A DNA stretch of 64,000 nucleotides from an uncultured Oscillospiraceae bacterium (GTDB lineage Bacteria; Bacillota; Clostridia; Oscillospirales; Oscillospiraceae). The notes under the pieces are model-generated. The model was not told the DNA's origin, searched no databases, and was given only the letters and a program-made list of their open reading frames with translations. This document shows, in pieces, positions 8,094-18,110 of this stretch (the stretch's first letter is position 1; each line of letters begins with the position of its first letter). Position numbers and translations under genes: made by a program. Where the stretch lies: contig CATKZP010000008.1 in NCBI GenBank assembly GCA_949841355.1, forward strand, positions 1 through 64,000, in the 5' to 3' direction.

Positions 8094-11000
8094 GCTGACG
8101 GCGCGGCAGCGAGCCGCGGTGGAGAACCGGGGGGGAGATCTGCTGGTGTCCGCCGCCGCCGGATCGGGCAAGACCCGGGTGCTGGTGGAGCGGCTGATGA
8201 GCTGCGTGGAGCGGGGGGAGGACATCGACCGCTTTCTGGTCATCACCTTCACCAACGCCGCAGCCGCCGAGCTGCGCGACCGCATTGCCGCCGCCCTCCA
8301 CGCCCGGCTGGCCCAAAAGCCCGGGGACCGGCATCTGAGGCGGTGCGCCACGCTGGTTTACAACGCCAAAATCTGCACCATCGACGCCTTCTGCCTGGAC
8401 CTTCTGCGCCAGTGGGGCCATCTGGCGGACCTGGACCCCGACTTCCGGCTGTGCGACGAGGCGGAGGGGGACGAGCTGCGCCGCCGCGCCCTGGAGGAGG
8501 TGCTGGAGGCGCGGTACGCCCGCATTGAGGACGACGCCCCCTTCGCCGCCCTGGTGGACGCGCTGGCGGGGGAGCGGGACGACCAGACCCTGGAGGAGGC
8601 GGTGCTGTACGTCCACAAGCAGGTGCAGGCCCAGGCGGACCCGGAGCAGTGGCTCACCCAGCGCAAGGGGGACTTCGCGCTGCCCCGGGGCGCCGGGCCG
8701 GAGGACACCCCCTGGGGCCGGGCGCTGCTGGCGGACGCGCTGGAGCTGGCGGCGTACTGGCAGGAGGCCATGGAGCGGCTGCGGGACGAGGTTTATTTCG
8801 ACGAGCTGCTGGAAAAGAACTACGGCGCGTCGCTGGAGGCCACCGCCGCCGCTCTGACGGGGCTGTGCGGGGCGCTGCATCAGGGCTGGGATGCCGCCGC
8901 GGCCTGCTTCCCCATCCCCTTTCCCCGGGCGGGGACCAGCAAAAAGGGGGAGTGCAGCCCCGAGCTGAAGGAGCGCATGACCGCTCTGCGCAAGCGGTGC
9001 AAGGCCCAGCTCACCGAGCTGGGGGAGCGCTTCGGCGTGGGGGCGGAGCAGGCCATGGACGATCTGCGGGCGGCGGCCCCGGCCATGACCGCCCTGCTGG
9101 ACGTGACGGTGGAGTTCGGCCGGGCGTTCACCCAGCTCAAGCGCCGGCGCGGCCTGATCGACTTTGCCGACGGGGAGCACCTGGCGGCGGGGCTGCTGCG
9201 GGAGGCGGACGGCTCCCCCTCCCAGCTGGCCCGGGACGTGGGGCGGCAGTTCGCGGAGGTGATGGTGGACGAGTACCAGGACACCAACGCCGTGCAGAAC
9301 GCCATTTTCGCCGCCCTGGCGGGGGCGGGGAGCCTGTTCATGGTGGGGGACGTGAAGCAGTCCATCTACCGCTTCCGGCTGGCCGAGCCAGCCATCTTCC
9401 TGGACAAGTACCGCCGCTTTGCGCCGGCGGAGGAGGCCGCCCCCGGCCAGGGGCGCAAGATCGTGCTGCCGGATAACTTCCGCTCCCGGCCGGAGGTGCT
9501 GGCCGGGGTGAATTTCATCTTCCAAAACGTGATGACCCAGGCCGCGGGAGAGCTGGACTACACCCAGGACGAGGCCCTGCGCCCCGGCCGGGGGGACCTG
9601 CTTCCCGATCCCCGCTACTGTGTGGAGCTCAACTGCGTGGACCTGTCCGCCCTGGAGGGCGGGGAGGGGGAGGAGAAGGCGGACAAGGATCTGGTGTCCG
9701 CCCGGGCCGCCGCCGCGCGGGTGCGGGCGCTGCTGGACAGCGGCCTGAGCGTGGGGGAGCGCCCCGTCCGGGCGGAGGACGTGGTGATTCTGCTGCGCTC
9801 GCCGGGGCCCGTGCTGCGCCGCTACGCCGCCGCCCTGGAGGAGCAGGGCATCCCCTGGTCCGCCGACGGGGGGCAGGAGTTCTTCGGTACGACGGAAATT
9901 TCGGTGGCCATATCCCTGTTACAGGTGCTGGACAACCCCCGGCAGGACGTGGCGCTGCTGGCCGCCCTGCGCTCGCCCCTGTTCCAGTTCACCCCCGACC
10001 GGCTGGCGGCGCTGCGGGCCGGGGGAGAGGGCGCGGTGTACGACTGGCTGCGGGAGGGGGCCCGGCGGGGGGAGGAGGACTGCGCGTCGTTCCTGGCCCT
10101 TTTGGGCGAGCTGCGGGAGCTGGCGGCGGAGGAGAGCAGCCACCGCCTGCTCTGGCACATCTACGGGCGGCTGGACGTGCCCGCGGTGTTCGCCGCCATG
10201 CCCGGCGGCCAGGGGCGGCGGGCCAACCTGATGGCCCTGTACGACGAGGCGGAGCGCTTTGAGAGCGGCGGCCACCGGGGCCTGATGGCCTTCCTGCTCC
10301 ACCTGAGCCGGATGGCGGAAAACGGCGTCCCCGTCCCGGTGGCGGGGGGCGGGACGGGCGGCGTGCGCATCCTGTCCATTCACAAGTCCAAGGGCCTGGA
10401 GTTCCCGGTGGTGCTGGTTTGCGGTCTGGACCGGCAGTTCAACGAGGCGGACGCCAAGGCCACCGTCCTGTTCCACCCCCAGCTGGGGCTGGGCCCCAAG
10501 CGGGTGGACCGGGCGCGGGGCCTGCGCTACACCACCATCGCCCGGGACGCGGTGGCCCTGCGCCTGCGGCGGCAGCTGCGGGCGGAGGAGATGCGGCTTT
10601 TGTACGTGGCCATGACCCGGGCGGAGCACAAGCTGATTCTGTTTGCCGCCGTCAACGGCCGGGGGGGAGCCCTGGCCGCCCTGGCGGGGCAGGCCCAGTG
10701 CCCTCCGCCCCCCCGGCAGATGGCCTGCGTGCGCTCCATGGCGGAATGGGTGCTGGCTCCGGCGCTGTGCCGCCGGGACAGCGGGGCGCTGTGGCAGGGG
10801 CTGGACGCCGCCCGCCCCCCCTTCCCGGAGGAGGAGGGGTTCCCCTGGGATATCCGTCTGCTGTCCGGGGGGGACTATGAAGCGCCCCCGGCCGGCGCGG
10901 GGACGGGAGCGCAGGCTCCGAGCCCCGCGCCGGTCCCCCCGGGCCTGGCGGAGCGGCTGAGCTGGCGCTATCCCCATCTGGGGAGCGCGGCCATCGCCTC

Positions 11001-11646
11001 CAAGCTCACCGCCACCCAGCTCAAGGGGCGGGAGAAGGACACGGAGGCGGCGGAGAACGCCGTGGAGCTGCGCCCCGGCGCGTCCCAGGACGTGCGCCTG
11101 CGCCGCCCGGTGTTCCAGGGGGAGCGTCCCCTCACCCCCGCCCAGCGGGGCACCGCCCTGCATATGGTGATGCAGTATCTGAACTATGGCCGCACGGGCA
11201 GCTTTGAGGAGATCGCGGAGGAGGTCACCCGGCTGGTAGAGGGCCGGTACATCACCCCGCAGCAGGGCAATGCCGTCAATCCGGCGGACATACTGGCCTT
11301 TTTCCGCTCGGAGCTGGGGGAGCGCCTGCGCCGGTCAAGGCGGGTGGAGCGGGAGTTCAAGTTCTCCCTGCTGGTCCCCGCCGCCGGGTACTACCCCGGG
11401 GCGGAGGAGGGCGAGGAGGTCCTGCTCCAGGGCGTGGTGGACTGCTGGTTTGAGGAGCGGGACGGCACGGTGACGGTGCTGGACTTCAAAACCGACCGGG
11501 TGGGCGTGGACGGGATAGACCGCCGCGCCCTGGACTACCGCCCCCAGCTGGACGCCTACACCCGGGCCTTGTCTCAGGCGGCGGGGGTGGCGGTGGGGCG
11601 GCGCTGCCTGTGGTTTTTCAGCGCGGGGCGCGCCGTGGAGCTGTGA
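8083..11646 (+). CDS. addA: ATP-dependent helicase/nuclease subunit A
   Basis: This 1187-residue protein is a UvrD-type helicase with a C-terminal RecB-like nuclease. Helicase motifs in order: AAAGSGKT (I), TFTNAAAAELRDRI (Ia), DEYQDTN (II), GDVKQSIYRFR (III), NFRS (IV), SIHKSKGLEFPVV (V) and LLYVAMTRAE (VI). The nuclease motif LDFKTDR lies near the C-terminus. Together with AddB it unwinds and degrades DNA ends to load RecA. The start at 8083 has AGGAGG 6 nt upstream, inside the end of addB, so the pair is coupled. Length is normal for AddA. Confidence 0.97.
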   Translation: MAIELTARQRAAVENRGGDLLVSAAAGSGKTRVLVERLMSCVERGEDIDRFLVITFTNAAAAELRDRIAAALHARLAQKPGDRHLRRCATLVYNAKICTIDAFCLDLLRQWGHLADLDPDFRLCDEAEGDELRRRALEEVLEARYARIEDDAPFAALVDALAGERDDQTLEEAVLYVHKQVQAQADPEQWLTQRKGDFALPRGAGPEDTPWGRALLADALELAAYWQEAMERLRDEVYFDELLEKNYGASLEATAAALTGLCGALHQGWDAAAACFPIPFPRAGTSKKGECSPELKERMTALRKRCKAQLTELGERFGVGAEQAMDDLRAAAPAMTALLDVTVEFGRAFTQLKRRRGLIDFADGEHLAAGLLREADGSPSQLARDVGRQFAEVMVDEYQDTNAVQNAIFAALAGAGSLFMVGDVKQSIYRFRLAEPAIFLDKYRRFAPAEEAAPGQGRKIVLPDNFRSRPEVLAGVNFIFQNVMTQAAGELDYTQDEALRPGRGDLLPDPRYCVELNCVDLSALEGGEGEEKADKDLVSARAAAARVRALLDSGLSVGERPVRAEDVVILLRSPGPVLRRYAAALEEQGIPWSADGGQEFFGTTEISVAISLLQVLDNPRQDVALLAALRSPLFQFTPDRLAALRAGGEGAVYDWLREGARRGEEDCASFLALLGELRELAAEESSHRLLWHIYGRLDVPAVFAAMPGGQGRRANLMALYDEAERFESGGHRGLMAFLLHLSRMAENGVPVPVAGGGTGGVRILSIHKSKGLEFPVVLVCGLDRQFNEADAKATVLFHPQLGLGPKRVDRARGLRYTTIARDAVALRLRRQLRAEEMRLLYVAMTRAEHKLILFAAVNGRGGALAALAGQAQCPPPPRQMACVRSMAEWVLAPALCRRDSGALWQGLDAARPPFPEEEGFPWDIRLLSGGDYEAPPAGAGTGAQAPSPAPVPPGLAERLSWRYPHLGSAAIASKLTATQLKGREKDTEAAENAVELRPGASQDVRLRRPVFQGERPLTPAQRGTALHMVMQYLNYGRTGSFEEIAEEVTRLVEGRYITPQQGNAVNPADILAFFRSELGERLRRSRRVEREFKFSLLVPAAGYYPGAEEGEEVLLQGVVDCWFEERDGTVTVLDFKTDRVGVDGIDRRALDYRPQLDAYTRALSQAAGVAVGRRCLWFFSAGRAVEL

Positions 11647-11681
11647 AAACAGAAAAAGGTTGGCGAATTTGAAAAAAGTCC

Positions 11682-11710
11682 TTGCAATTTTCCGCCGGGC
11701 GTGATATCAT
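11682..11710 (+). promoter_or_regulatory. SigA promoter of rpmE
   Basis: TTGCAA and TATCAT are separated by 17 bp and followed by a leader of about 63 nt. GGAG/CTCC can pair in that leader, but I see no clear known L31 leader structure. Confidence 0.8.
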
Positions 11711-11779
11711 ACACCTTGCGTTTACATGGAGTCAGTGTGCTCCTGGACTTTTGGCAGCGACAGAAAGAGGTGAATCCCC

Positions 11780-11980
11780 ATGAAGGAAGGCATCCATCCC
11801 AATTATCAGCAGACCACCATTACGTGCGCCTGCGGCAACGTGATCGAGACTGGCTCGACGAAGAAGGACATCAAGGTGGAAGTCTGCTCCAAGTGTCACC
11901 CCTTCTACACCGGCAAGCAGAAGATGGTGGATACCGGCGGACGCGTCAGCCGCTTCAACAAGAAGTTCGGTTTGGGCTGA
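11780..11980 (+). CDS. rpmE: 50S ribosomal protein L31, zinc-binding form
   Basis: The 66-residue protein starts [20 protein letters not shown] and has the four zinc cysteines of the C+ type: C16 and C18 in TCACG and C36 and C39 in CSKCHPF. L31 bridges the two ribosomal subunits; the C+ form is the zinc-replete version. AGAGGTG precedes the ATG. It is transcribed alone, between its own promoter and a strong terminator. Confidence 0.98.
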   Translation: MKEGIHPNYQQTTITCACGNVIETGSTKKDIKVEVCSKCHPFYTGKQKMVDTGGRVSRFNKKFGLG

Positions 11981-12001
11981 GCCACAACAACCAGTCAGTT
12001 C

Positions 12002-12045
12002 AAAGACCCGTTGCAAGAGATTGCGGCGGGTCTTTCTCTTTATTT
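12002..12045 (+). terminator. Terminator of rpmE
   Basis: A 15-bp stem (12002-12016 with 12021-12035, loop GAGA) is followed by a pyrimidine-rich tail CTCTTTATTT. Confidence 0.85.
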
Positions 12046-12138
12046 CCGCCCGGGGGCGCGGACGCCGCGCCCAGGGAAGAGACGGCCGGAACGCCGCGAA
12101 ATCGCCAACTCTAGAGAAAACGAGGTATCACAGCCTGT

Positions 12139-13404
<1,266 letters not shown>

Positions 13405-13409
13405 ACGGC

Positions 13410-13859
13410 ATGTTCATCAGAGCGTACCAGCCATCGGACTGCCGGGAGCTGGCGGAGCTTTTTTACCACACGGTCCACACGGTCAACGGGAAGGATTACA
13501 GCCCGGAGCAGCTGGACGCGTGGGCCGCGGGACAGGTGGATCTGGAGCAGTGGGACCGGTCCTTCCAAGAGCATTTCAGCCTTGTGGCGGTGGAGGGCGG
13601 TATCATTGTGGGCTTCGGGGACATGGATTCGACGGGCTATCTGGACCGCTTATATGTCCATTCCGAGTACCAGGGAAGAGGGATTGCCGCCGCCCTATGC
13701 GGCCGGCTGGAGGCGGCTGCGCCAAAGAACGTTGTCACTCACGCCTCCATCACGGCCAGGCCCTTCTTTGAAAAAAGAGGGTATCGGGTCGTGAAGGAGC
13801 AGCAGGTGGAGCGAAAGGGAATTTTCCTCACCAATTTCGTGATGGTGAAGGAGCAGTGA
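13410..13859 (+). CDS. GNAT-family N-acetyltransferase
   Basis: The 149-residue protein has the GNAT fold: an N-terminal Ile-Arg-x-Tyr-x-x-x-Asp segment and motif A with LYVHSEYQGRGIAAAL near residue 80, where Q-G-R-G-I-A binds acetyl-CoA. The C-terminal segment FFEKRGYR is the usual motif B. The substrate cannot be told from sequence. The ATG at 13410 has GGAG 10 nt upstream, and the gene follows hflX with no promoter between. A strong terminator follows. Confidence 0.9.
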   Translation: MFIRAYQPSDCRELAELFYHTVHTVNGKDYSPEQLDAWAAGQVDLEQWDRSFQEHFSLVAVEGGIIVGFGDMDSTGYLDRLYVHSEYQGRGIAAALCGRLEAAAPKNVVTHASITARPFFEKRGYRVVKEQQVERKGIFLTNFVMVKEQ

Positions 13860-13867
13860 GCCAAAGA

Positions 13868-13902
13868 GAAGGGAAAGCCCAAAATCCGGGCTTTCCCTTT
13901 TT
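13868..13902 (+). terminator. Terminator after the GNAT gene
   Basis: A 12-bp stem AAGGGAAAGCCC (13869-13880 with 13888-13899) is followed by TTT, just before the proB promoter. Confidence 0.9.
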
Positions 13903-13911
13903 GCTTTAGCG

Positions 13912-13920
13912 TGGTATAAT
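13912..13920 (+). promoter_or_regulatory. Extended -10 promoter of proBA
   Basis: TGGTATAAT is a TGn-extended perfect -10, 33 bp before proB. The -35 region lies in the preceding terminator and is poor (TTTCCC). Confidence 0.65.
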
Positions 13921-13952
13921 GGTGAAAATCAGGAGTGAGAGAGGGAACGGCA

Positions 13953-14741
13953 ATGAAGATCGTGGTAAAAGTGGGCACCTCTACCCTGGCCCATCCCACC
14001 GGGCGGCTGAACATCCGGGGCGTGGAGAAGCTGGTGAAGGTGCTGTCCGATTTGAAAAACGCGGGGCACCAGCTGGTGCTGGTGTCCTCCGGGGCCATCG
14101 GCATGGGGGTGGGCAAGCTCAACCTGCCCGGCCGCCCGGCGGACATGCCCACCAAGCAGGCCGCCGCCGCCGTGGGCCAGTGCGAGCTGATGTATACCTA
14201 CGACAAGCTGTTCGGGGCGTACAATCACACCGTCGCCCAGCTGCTGCTCACCGCGGAGGACGTGAACTTCCCCCAGCGGCGGCAGAATTTCGAGAACGCC
14301 GTCCGCCGCCTGCTGGAGCTCAACGCCCTGCCCATTGTCAACGAGAACGACGCGGTGGCCACCGACGAGGTGGGCGTGTCCACCACCATCGGGGAGAACG
14401 ACACCCTGTCCGCCATTGTGGCCCAGTGCGCGGGGGCGGAGCTGCTCATCCTGCTCAGCGACATCGACGGGCTCTACACCGCCGACCCCCATCAGGACGA
14501 CCACGCCGCCCTCATCCCCGAGGTGCGGGAGATCACCCCCGAGCTGCGGGCGCTGGCGGGGGCGGCGGGCACCGCCCTGGGCACCGGCGGCATGGCCACC
14601 AAGCTCAGGGCGGCGGAGATCGCCATGGCTGGCGGCTGCGACATGGTCATCGCCAACGGCCGCAGTCCCGAGGTTTTGTACGACATCGCGGCGGGGCGGC
14701 ACACCGGCACCCGCTTCATTGGAAGGAGAGAGGGAGCATGA
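13953..14741 (+). CDS. proB: Glutamate 5-kinase
   Basis: This 262-residue amino-acid kinase makes gamma-glutamyl phosphate, the first step of proline synthesis. The N-terminal VVKVGTST nucleotide site, VSSGAIGMG, the NENDAV substrate loop and the GTGGMATKL motif are all present. It ends after the kinase domain and lacks the C-terminal PUA domain of the E. coli enzyme (367 aa), as in many Firmicutes. The ATG at 13953 follows GAGGGA. It overlaps proA by 4 nt (ATGA). Confidence 0.96.
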   Translation: MKIVVKVGTSTLAHPTGRLNIRGVEKLVKVLSDLKNAGHQLVLVSSGAIGMGVGKLNLPGRPADMPTKQAAAAVGQCELMYTYDKLFGAYNHTVAQLLLTAEDVNFPQRRQNFENAVRRLLELNALPIVNENDAVATDEVGVSTTIGENDTLSAIVAQCAGAELLILLSDIDGLYTADPHQDDHAALIPEVREITPELRALAGAAGTALGTGGMATKLRAAEIAMAGGCDMVIANGRSPEVLYDIAAGRHTGTRFIGRREGA

Positions 14742-15994
14742 CCACCTTAGAGCTGCTTCAGCGGGCGAAGGCCGCCAAGCGCGCCATGGCCCTGGCGGAC
14801 ACCCGGACCAAAAACCGGGCGCTGCTGGCCATGGCGGACGCGCTGCTGGACAATACCCAGGCCATTCTCACCGCCAACGGCCTGGATCTCATCGAGGCCA
14901 AGGGCACGGTGTCCCCCGTGATGCTGGACCGGCTGGCCCTCAGCGAGGAGCGGGTTTTCGGCATGGCCCAGGGGGTGCGGGAGGTGGCGGCGCTCCCCGA
15001 CCCGGCGGGCCGGGTGGTCAGCCGGGTGGAGCGGCCCAACGGCCTGGTCATCGAAAAGACCGCCGTTCCCATGGGTGTGATCGCCATTATCTACGAGAGC
15101 CGTCCCAACGTCACCTCCGACGCGGCGGCGCTGGCGCTGAAGGCGGGCTCCGCCTGCGTGCTGCGCTGCGGCAAGGAGGCCCACCGCTCCGCCGCCGCCA
15201 TCACGGCCGCCCTGCGGGAGGGGCTGGCCGCCGCGGGCCTGCCCCAGGACGCACTGGGGCTGGTGGAGGACACCTCCCGGCAGTCCGCCCGGGAGCTGAT
15301 GACCGCCTCCGGCCTGGTGGACCTGCTCATCCCCCGGGGGGGCGCGGGGCTCATCCGGGCCTGCGTGGACAGCGCCACTGTCCCGGTGATCGAAACGGGC
15401 ACCGGCATCTGCCACGTCTACGTGGACAGGGACGCGGACGTCAACATGGCGCTGGACATTGTGGACAACGCCAAGTGCTCCCGGCCCAGCGTGTGCAATG
15501 CCGCCGAGGTGTGCCTGGTCCACCGGGACGTGGCGGGGGCCTTCCTGCCCCGGCTGCGGGAGCGGCTGGTGGACGCCCGCAAGGCCAAGCGCCTGCCCCC
15601 GGTGGAGCTGCGGCTGGATGAGGAGTCCGCCGCCGTCATCAAGGGCGTGCCCGCCGGGGAGGCCGACTTCGACACGGAGTTTTTGGACTACATCCTGGCG
15701 GTGAAGGTGGTGGGCGGAGCGGACGAAGCCGCCGCCCATATCGCCGCCCACTCCACCGGCCACTCCGAGGCCATTGTCACCGAAAACGGGGAGACCGCCA
15801 GGCGCTTCACCGCTCTGGTGGACTCCGCCGCCGTGTACTGGAACGCGTCCACCCGGTTCACCGACGGCGGGGTGTTCGGCCTGGGGTGCGAGATGGGCAT
15901 ATCCACCCAGCGCCTCCACGCCCGGGGGCCCATGGGGCTGGCGGAGCTGTGCACGTATAAGTACGTGATCTCCGGGACGGGGCAGGTGCGGTGA
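14738..15994 (+). CDS. proA: Gamma-glutamyl phosphate reductase
   Basis: This 418-residue aldehyde-dehydrogenase-fold enzyme reduces gamma-glutamyl phosphate to glutamate 5-semialdehyde with NADPH. The catalytic cysteine is in [10 protein letters not shown] near residue 252. The IYESRPNVT nucleotide-binding segment and the C-terminal [10 protein letters not shown] and [11 protein letters not shown] segments are typical. Its ATG overlaps the proB stop, and GGAAGGAG lies upstream. No terminator follows before the convergent gene at 16035. Confidence 0.97.
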   Translation: MTTLELLQRAKAAKRAMALADTRTKNRALLAMADALLDNTQAILTANGLDLIEAKGTVSPVMLDRLALSEERVFGMAQGVREVAALPDPAGRVVSRVERPNGLVIEKTAVPMGVIAIIYESRPNVTSDAAALALKAGSACVLRCGKEAHRSAAAITAALREGLAAAGLPQDALGLVEDTSRQSARELMTASGLVDLLIPRGGAGLIRACVDSATVPVIETGTGICHVYVDRDADVNMALDIVDNAKCSRPSVCNAAEVCLVHRDVAGAFLPRLRERLVDARKAKRLPPVELRLDEESAAVIKGVPAGEADFDTEFLDYILAVKVVGGADEAAAHIAAHSTGHSEAIVTENGETARRFTALVDSAAVYWNASTRFTDGGVFGLGCEMGISTQRLHARGPMGLAELCTYKYVISGTGQVR

Positions 15995-16007
15995 CGGTCC
16001 CGCGGAG

Positions 16008-16023
16008 CGTTTCACGTGAAACA
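16008..16023. promoter_or_regulatory. parS-like site 1
   Basis: CGTTTCACGTGAAACA matches 15 of 16 bases of the ParB/Spo0J site TGTTTCACGTGAAACA, including the complete GTTTCACGTGAAAC palindrome. It lies between the convergent genes proA and the membrane protein. Confidence 0.8.
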
Positions 16024-16034
16024 TTCGTTTGCTG

Positions 16035-16559
16035 TCACACCGGGATGGTGAGGAAGGTGCGCACCGCGCCGCTCAGATCGGCAAACAGCGCCGACTGGGG
16101 CGGAAAAAACGTGAACCACACGATGAACGCCCCCAGCAGGGCGGTCAGGAGAACCGCCGCCTTGTCCGTCCCCGGCCACTCGCACAGCGGCCACAGCACC
16201 CTGGGCAGCAGGAACCCCACCGCCAGCAGCACGAAATAGAGGGTCAGATCCACGTACAGGCTCTCGCCCCGCAGGACGATGTGATACAGCCAGCCCACCC
16301 CCAGCAGAATGGCGCAGACGGCGGTGAGGCTGAGCAGCCAGGGGGCGCGGCCCATGCCGCCCCCGCCCCGGCCCAGCAGCGCCGCCGCCGCCAGCAGGGG
16401 GAAGTAGAGCAGCTTCACATGCTCCCACACGCTCTCCCGCACCGGGGAGATCAGGGCGGTGGCCGGGTTGGGCAGCCAGGTGAAGAGGAAGTGGAGCGCC
16501 GCTCCGGCCGCGGCGGCGGCCAGGTAGTAAAGCAGCAGTTTTTTGGTCGATTTTTCCAT
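16035..16559 (-). CDS. DUF6512-type membrane protein
   Basis: The 174-residue protein has about five hydrophobic segments (residues 8-28, 43-62, 70-95, 101-122, 135-155). The segment ISPVRESVWEHVKLLYFPLL near residues 38-57 is the characteristic conserved stretch of DUF6512 family proteins. The function is unknown; the acidic/His pair in E-S-V-W-E-H-x-K inside a membrane context may be functional. GAGGTG lies 5 nt from the ATG. It is a single minus-strand gene convergent with proA and divergent from spoIVB. Confidence 0.8.
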   Translation of the reverse strand: MEKSTKKLLLYYLAAAAAGAALHFLFTWLPNPATALISPVRESVWEHVKLLYFPLLAAAALLGRGGGGMGRAPWLLSLTAVCAILLGVGWLYHIVLRGESLYVDLTLYFVLLAVGFLLPRVLWPLCEWPGTDKAAVLLTALLGAFIVWFTFFPPQSALFADLSGAVRTFLTIPV

Positions 16560-16866
16560 AGTCGCACCTCGCTTTTTTTCTTAAAGTATGCGGCGGCGGG
16601 GGCAGACTATGTTTGTCCCCGCCGGTTTTTTCTCGCCTGGCTGTCGAAATTTGTCCAATATCGGCCAGCGGCGGGGGATTTTTCCAGCATAAACGGGGAA
16701 AAGCCTGCGGCTGCGGGACGCCGACGCTTTTCCCTGTCAAACCCGCCTGACTTTGCCACGGTGAAAATCCCGCCCCGCCGCCATATTAACAGGGCGGGCG
16801 TCGGGGCGTTTGCGGAGCGGTCCTCCGCAGATGCCTGGATACCCGCCAGTTTCAAAAAGGCGGTGA
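16560..16866. other. Intergenic region upstream of spoIVB
   Basis: This 307-bp stretch holds no convincing gene. It contains the plus-strand terminator at 16594-16632, a 9-bp GGGAAAAGC stem around 16700-16735, and a CATATTA heptamer at 16782-16788 that matches a SigG -10 but has no matching -35 at the proper distance. Confidence 0.6.
16594..16632 (+). terminator. Plus-strand intrinsic terminator upstream of spoIVB
   Basis: CGGCGGGG (16594-16601) pairs with CCCCGCCG (16617-16624) and GTTTTTTC follows. The nearest upstream plus-strand gene is proA, more than 600 bp away, so it probably ends proBA read-through transcripts that run antisense to the DUF6512-type gene. Confidence 0.65.
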
Positions 16867-17916
16867 ATGGATTTGAATGAAGAAGCCAGACCATGTATGG
16901 GGGCGGCGGTCCTGCGGGGGCTGGGGCTGCTGCTGGCGGCGGTGCTGGCCATGTGGCCGGCGCTGAGCGTCGCCCACGCCGGCGCGCCCACGGTGATCCC
17001 GGTGGGGAAGGCGGTGGGCATCAAGCTCTTTTCCGACGGCGTGGTGGTGGTGGGCACCTCGGACATCGCCACCGACGGGGGCAGCGTCAACCCCGCCAAG
17101 GCCTGCGGGCTGCGGGAGGGCGACATCATCACCCACATCAACTCCACCGAGGTGGACACCATTGAGGAGGTGTCCGCCCTGCTCCAGGAGCTGGAGGGGG
17201 AGACCATGAGCATCCGGGCCATCCGGGACGACAAGCAGGTGCAGCTCACCGCCACGGCGGCGCTGTGCGCCTCCGACGGGGCGTATAAGCTGGGGGCCTG
17301 GATTCGGGACTCCATGGCGGGCATCGGCACGGTGACCTTCTACTGTCCCGGCTCCGGGGCCTTCGGCGCCCTGGGCCACGGCATCAACGACGTGGACACC
17401 GCGAAGCTCATGCCGCTGGACAGCGGCTCCATCCTCCCGGCCGTGGTGGCGGGGGTGCAGAAGGGCAGAGCGGGCGCTCCGGGCCAGCTCCAGGGGGTGT
17501 TTGACACCGATGCCACCCTGGGCCTGCTCAGCGCCAACACCGACGGCGGCGTGTTCGGCGTGATGGCGGACAGCGGCTGGGTGGAGGGAACCGCCGTGGA
17601 GGCGGCGGCCCGGGAGGAGGCGGCCCCCGGCCCGGCCACCATCCTGTGCAATATCTCCGGCGAGCGGGTGGAGGAGTACGCCATCGAGATCGCCAAGGTG
17701 TTCCCCCAGCGGGAGGACGACTGCCGGGATTACCTGCTCAAGGTCACCGACCCGCGGCTGCTGGACGCCACCGGCGGCATCGTCCAGGGGATGAGCGGCA
17801 GCCCCATTTTGCAGAACGGAAAGATTGTGGGCGCGGTGACCCACGTGCTGGTGGACGACCCCACCAGCGGCTACGGCATCTGGGTGGGCCGGATGCTCCA
17901 GCAATGTGATAACTAA
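16867..17916 (+). CDS. spoIVB: SpoIVB peptidase
   Basis: This 349-residue protein is the forespore-secreted serine peptidase that cleaves SpoIVFA and so triggers pro-SigK processing. It has a signal-anchor segment (residues 11-37), a PDZ domain (about 40-125), and a peptidase domain with the His region GALGHGINDVD and the active-site serine in GIVQGMSGSPILQNGK near residue 305. The gene lies directly upstream of spo0A, the conserved order in spore-formers. It is shorter than the B. subtilis protein (about 426 aa). The upstream Shine-Dalgarno is weak (AAGGCGGTG). Confidence 0.96.
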   Translation: MDLNEEARPCMGAAVLRGLGLLLAAVLAMWPALSVAHAGAPTVIPVGKAVGIKLFSDGVVVVGTSDIATDGGSVNPAKACGLREGDIITHINSTEVDTIEEVSALLQELEGETMSIRAIRDDKQVQLTATAALCASDGAYKLGAWIRDSMAGIGTVTFYCPGSGAFGALGHGINDVDTAKLMPLDSGSILPAVVAGVQKGRAGAPGQLQGVFDTDATLGLLSANTDGGVFGVMADSGWVEGTAVEAAAREEAAPGPATILCNISGERVEEYAIEIAKVFPQREDDCRDYLLKVTDPRLLDATGGIVQGMSGSPILQNGKIVGAVTHVLVDDPTSGYGIWVGRMLQQCDN

Positions 17917-17962
17917 CTGTAATTTCGTGATTTTTGATTCCAAAAACCGGAGTGTGACCAAA

Positions 17963-17982
17963 TTCCGACAGAAGATGTCGAA
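17963..17982 (+). promoter_or_regulatory. 0A boxes in the spo0A control region
   Basis: TGTCGAA at 17976-17982 is the core Spo0A-binding heptamer. TTCCGACA at 17963-17970 is a near match in inverted orientation. Both lie about 130-150 bp before spo0A, which fits autoregulation. Confidence 0.7.
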
Positions 17983-18012
17983 GAATAATTTGAAAAAATG
18001 TGAAAAACTTCC

Positions 18013-18041
18013 TTGCCATGTGGAGGATTCTGTGGTATTTT
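18013..18041 (+). promoter_or_regulatory. Candidate SigA promoter of spo0A
   Basis: TTGCCA and TATTTT are separated by 17 bp and lie 70 bp before the gene and downstream of the 0A boxes. The -10 is imperfect, and I found no good SigH promoter. Confidence 0.45.
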
Positions 18042-18110
18042 AAGGGTACACCAGATTTTGGTAAAACTGATTGTTAAACTCAGGTCACAGACCGGAAAGG
18101 AACAGGAGAC

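Noticed and set aside
4653-8351. 1232-codon open frame on the minus strand opposite addB
   Set aside because: It is antisense to a complete addB with all motifs, is Pro/Gly/Arg/His-rich without domains, and is explained by high GC codon bias.
13919-14737. Longer proA frame starting at 13919
   Set aside because: The extension is the out-of-frame reading of proB; the real start at 14738 has GGAAGGAG and the usual ATGA overlap.
16755-16800. SigG-type -10 (CATATTA) upstream of spoIVB
   Set aside because: The -10 fits, but the only -35-like sequence is 14 bp away instead of about 18, so the promoter is not supported.
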